From assembly GCA_946480245.1 (NCBI GenBank), contig CAMLIZ010000017.1, positions 1-44,476 on the forward strand: a DNA stretch of 44,476 nt, given 5' to 3'. The position numbers were made by a program, and so were the translations under genes. Source of the stretch: an uncultured Pseudomonadota bacterium (GTDB taxonomy: Bacteria; Pseudomonadota; Gammaproteobacteria; Burkholderiales; Burkholderiaceae). A model generated the notes under the pieces. It was not told the DNA's origin. It saw nothing but the letters and a program-made list of their open reading frames with translations, and made no database searches. Below, piece after piece: positions 43,388 through 44,476 of this stretch. Numbering within the stretch: the first letter of the stretch is position 1; the number at the start of each line of letters is the position of its first letter.

Positions 43388-44476
43388 ATGTCGTTTTCGT
43401 CTCTGACTCAACTCTCCGTCGGCCGCCGCCTGGCGCTCGGTTTCGCCAGCCTCGTGCTCATGCTGGCCGTGGTGGCCGGCATGAGCGCGCTGGAATTCCG
43501 CAGCATGGGTGAACGCCTGCGCCAGACGGTGGAGGTGAACGATCCCAAGGGGGCGCTCGCCTACGCGATGCTCAACCACATCAACGAACTCGCCGTGCAG
43601 GCGCGCTCGATCACCTTGCTCACCGACGTGAAGGAGATCGACAACGAGTTCAAGACGCTGAAGGCGGCCGAGGCCAACTACTTCAAGACCGAGAAGGAGC
43701 TGGGCGCACGCATCGGCGCACCGGGTGCCACCGACGAGGAGCGCAAGCTGCTGGCCGACATTGCCGACGCCGGCAAGAAGACGATGCCGCTGGTGCTGCG
43801 TGCCGCCAAGGAAGGCCAGGACGGCGCCAACATCGAAGCCACGATGACGCTGATGCTGCAGGTGCGGCCGAACGAGGCGGTGTGGCGCAAGAAGGTGGCC
43901 GAACTGGTGGCGCTGGAAGAGCACCTGAACCACGTGGGCTACGAAGCCGCCAAGGCGGGCCAGATGCGCGCGCTGGCGATGGCCGGCCTGCTGGTGGTGG
44001 CCGCGGTGGCCCTGGGCAGCCTGGTGGGTTGGCGCATCACGCGCAGCGTCAAGCAGCCGATCGACCGCGCCATCCGCATCGCGGAGCGCATTGCCGAAGG
44101 CGACCTCAGCTCCACCGTGGAAGTGACCTCGCGTGACGAGATCGGGCGCCTGCTGATGGCCATCGGCGCGATGCAGGACCGCCTGCGTGCGCTGGTGGGC
44201 GATATCCGCCAGTCGGCCGAAAGCATCCAGATGGCCAGCTCGGAAGTGGCCACCGGCAACCAGGATCTTTCACAGCGCACCGAGATGGCCGCGTCCAGCC
44301 TGCAGCAGACCGCCAGCTCGATGGAGCAACTGACCGGCACCGTGCGCCACAGTGCCGACGCGGCCGCGCAGGCGAACCAGCTCGCCTCGTCGGCCAGCGC
44401 CGTGGCCTCGCGCGGCGGTCAGGTGGTGGCCAACGTGGTCAGCACGATGGACGAGATCAACACCAGCTCGAAGAAG
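43388..44476 (+). CDS. methyl-accepting chemotaxis protein, N-terminal part (runs off the window)
   Basis: 363 codons to the window edge. First membrane helix at about 14-34, a periplasmic four-helix-bundle-type sensor domain (about 35-193; predominantly helical, no Cache-type beta pattern), second membrane helix at 194-215 and a HAMP domain at 216-270. The first methylation helix begins with QRTEMAASSLQQTASSMEQL (296-315), typical of Tsr/Tar-like receptors in betaproteobacteria. The conserved hairpin tip and C-terminus lie outside the window. GAGG seven nt before ATG 43388 fixes the start. The FliA-type promoter upstream ties it to the flagellar regulon. Ligand unknown. Confidence 0.95.
   Translation, partial: MSFSSLTQLSVGRRLALGFASLVLMLAVVAGMSALEFRSMGERLRQTVEVNDPKGALAYAMLNHINELAVQARSITLLTDVKEIDNEFKTLKAAEANYFKTEKELGARIGAPGATDEERKLLADIADAGKKTMPLVLRAAKEGQDGANIEATMTLMLQVRPNEAVWRKKVAELVALEEHLNHVGYEAAKAGQMRALAMAGLLVVAAVALGSLVGWRITRSVKQPIDRAIRIAERIAEGDLSSTVEVTSRDEIGRLLMAIGAMQDRLRALVGDIRQSAESIQMASSEVATGNQDLSQRTEMAASSLQQTASSMEQLTGTVRHSADAAAQANQLASSASAVASRGGQVVANVVSTMDEINTSSKK

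Overview
The window is high-GC chromosomal DNA, densely packed and without any visible insertion sequence, prophage, CRISPR array, tRNA or rRNA. Gene content and neighbourhoods (xseB-ispA-dxs, folE2, E. coli-length argG, rhlE/ettA divergent pair, LytS/LytTR pair, DUF805, DUF924, two-gene acyl-CoA dehydrogenase operon) suggest a betaproteobacterium of the order Burkholderiales, probably near the Rubrivivax-Leptothrix-Ideonella group. That placement is inferred from protein character only; no database search was possible.

Layout. 1-5.9 kb: 5' part of ileS (minus), a MipA/OmpV-type outer-membrane protein (plus), ribF with a membrane hybrid histidine kinase directly upstream (minus), and an orphan lipoprotein (minus). 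5.9-8.3 kb: two paired acyl-CoA dehydrogenases (minus). 8.4-10.9 kb: a PlcP-type metallophosphoesterase overlapping a GT4 glycosyltransferase, preceded by four GTCAT/GTCAC half-sites at exact 11-bp spacing (a doubled Pho-box pattern), then a SixA-like phosphatase. 10.9-13.1 kb: Tat-exported dienelactone-hydrolase-like enzyme, ZIP metal transporter, universal stress protein. 13.1-16.1 kb: Rieske oxygenase, EamA exporter and 3-mercaptopyruvate sulfurtransferase (minus), headed by a structured leader. 16.3-20.3 kb: xseB-ispA-dxs and folE2. 20.3-24 kb: retropepsin-like protease, yajQ, murB, argG. 24.2-31.7 kb: Ser/Thr kinase, acyl-CoA synthetase, DUF805, DUF924, small GNAT, prolyl oligopeptidase, SRPBCC protein. 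31.8-38.2 kb: prlC, a tiny Lys/Ala-rich secreted protein, a hypothetical protein, rhlE, ettA. 38.3-44.5 kb: a zinc-metalloprotease lipoprotein, a LytS/LytTR two-component pair, and the 5' part of a chemoreceptor gene with a FliA-type promoter.

How the genes fit together. Most are housekeeping: isoprenoid precursor supply (dxs, ispA), flavin (ribF), folate/queuosine entry (folE2), arginine (argG), cell wall (murB) and translation (ileS, ettA). The accessory part with the clearest system-level story is 8.38-10.36 kb. A phospholipase-C-like metallophosphoesterase and a glycosyltransferase, translationally coupled and behind a candidate PhoB site, look like a phosphate-starvation lipid-remodelling module that would replace phospholipids with glycolipids. 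A second candidate is the roughly 110-nt leader of the Rieske oxygenase operon, which has an intrinsic-terminator-like hairpin between a possible -10 box and the start codon. The two acyl-CoA dehydrogenases show complementary losses of catalytic and FAD-binding motifs, as expected for an obligate heteromer. Plain genes far outnumber surprises, and these readings come from the sequence alone.
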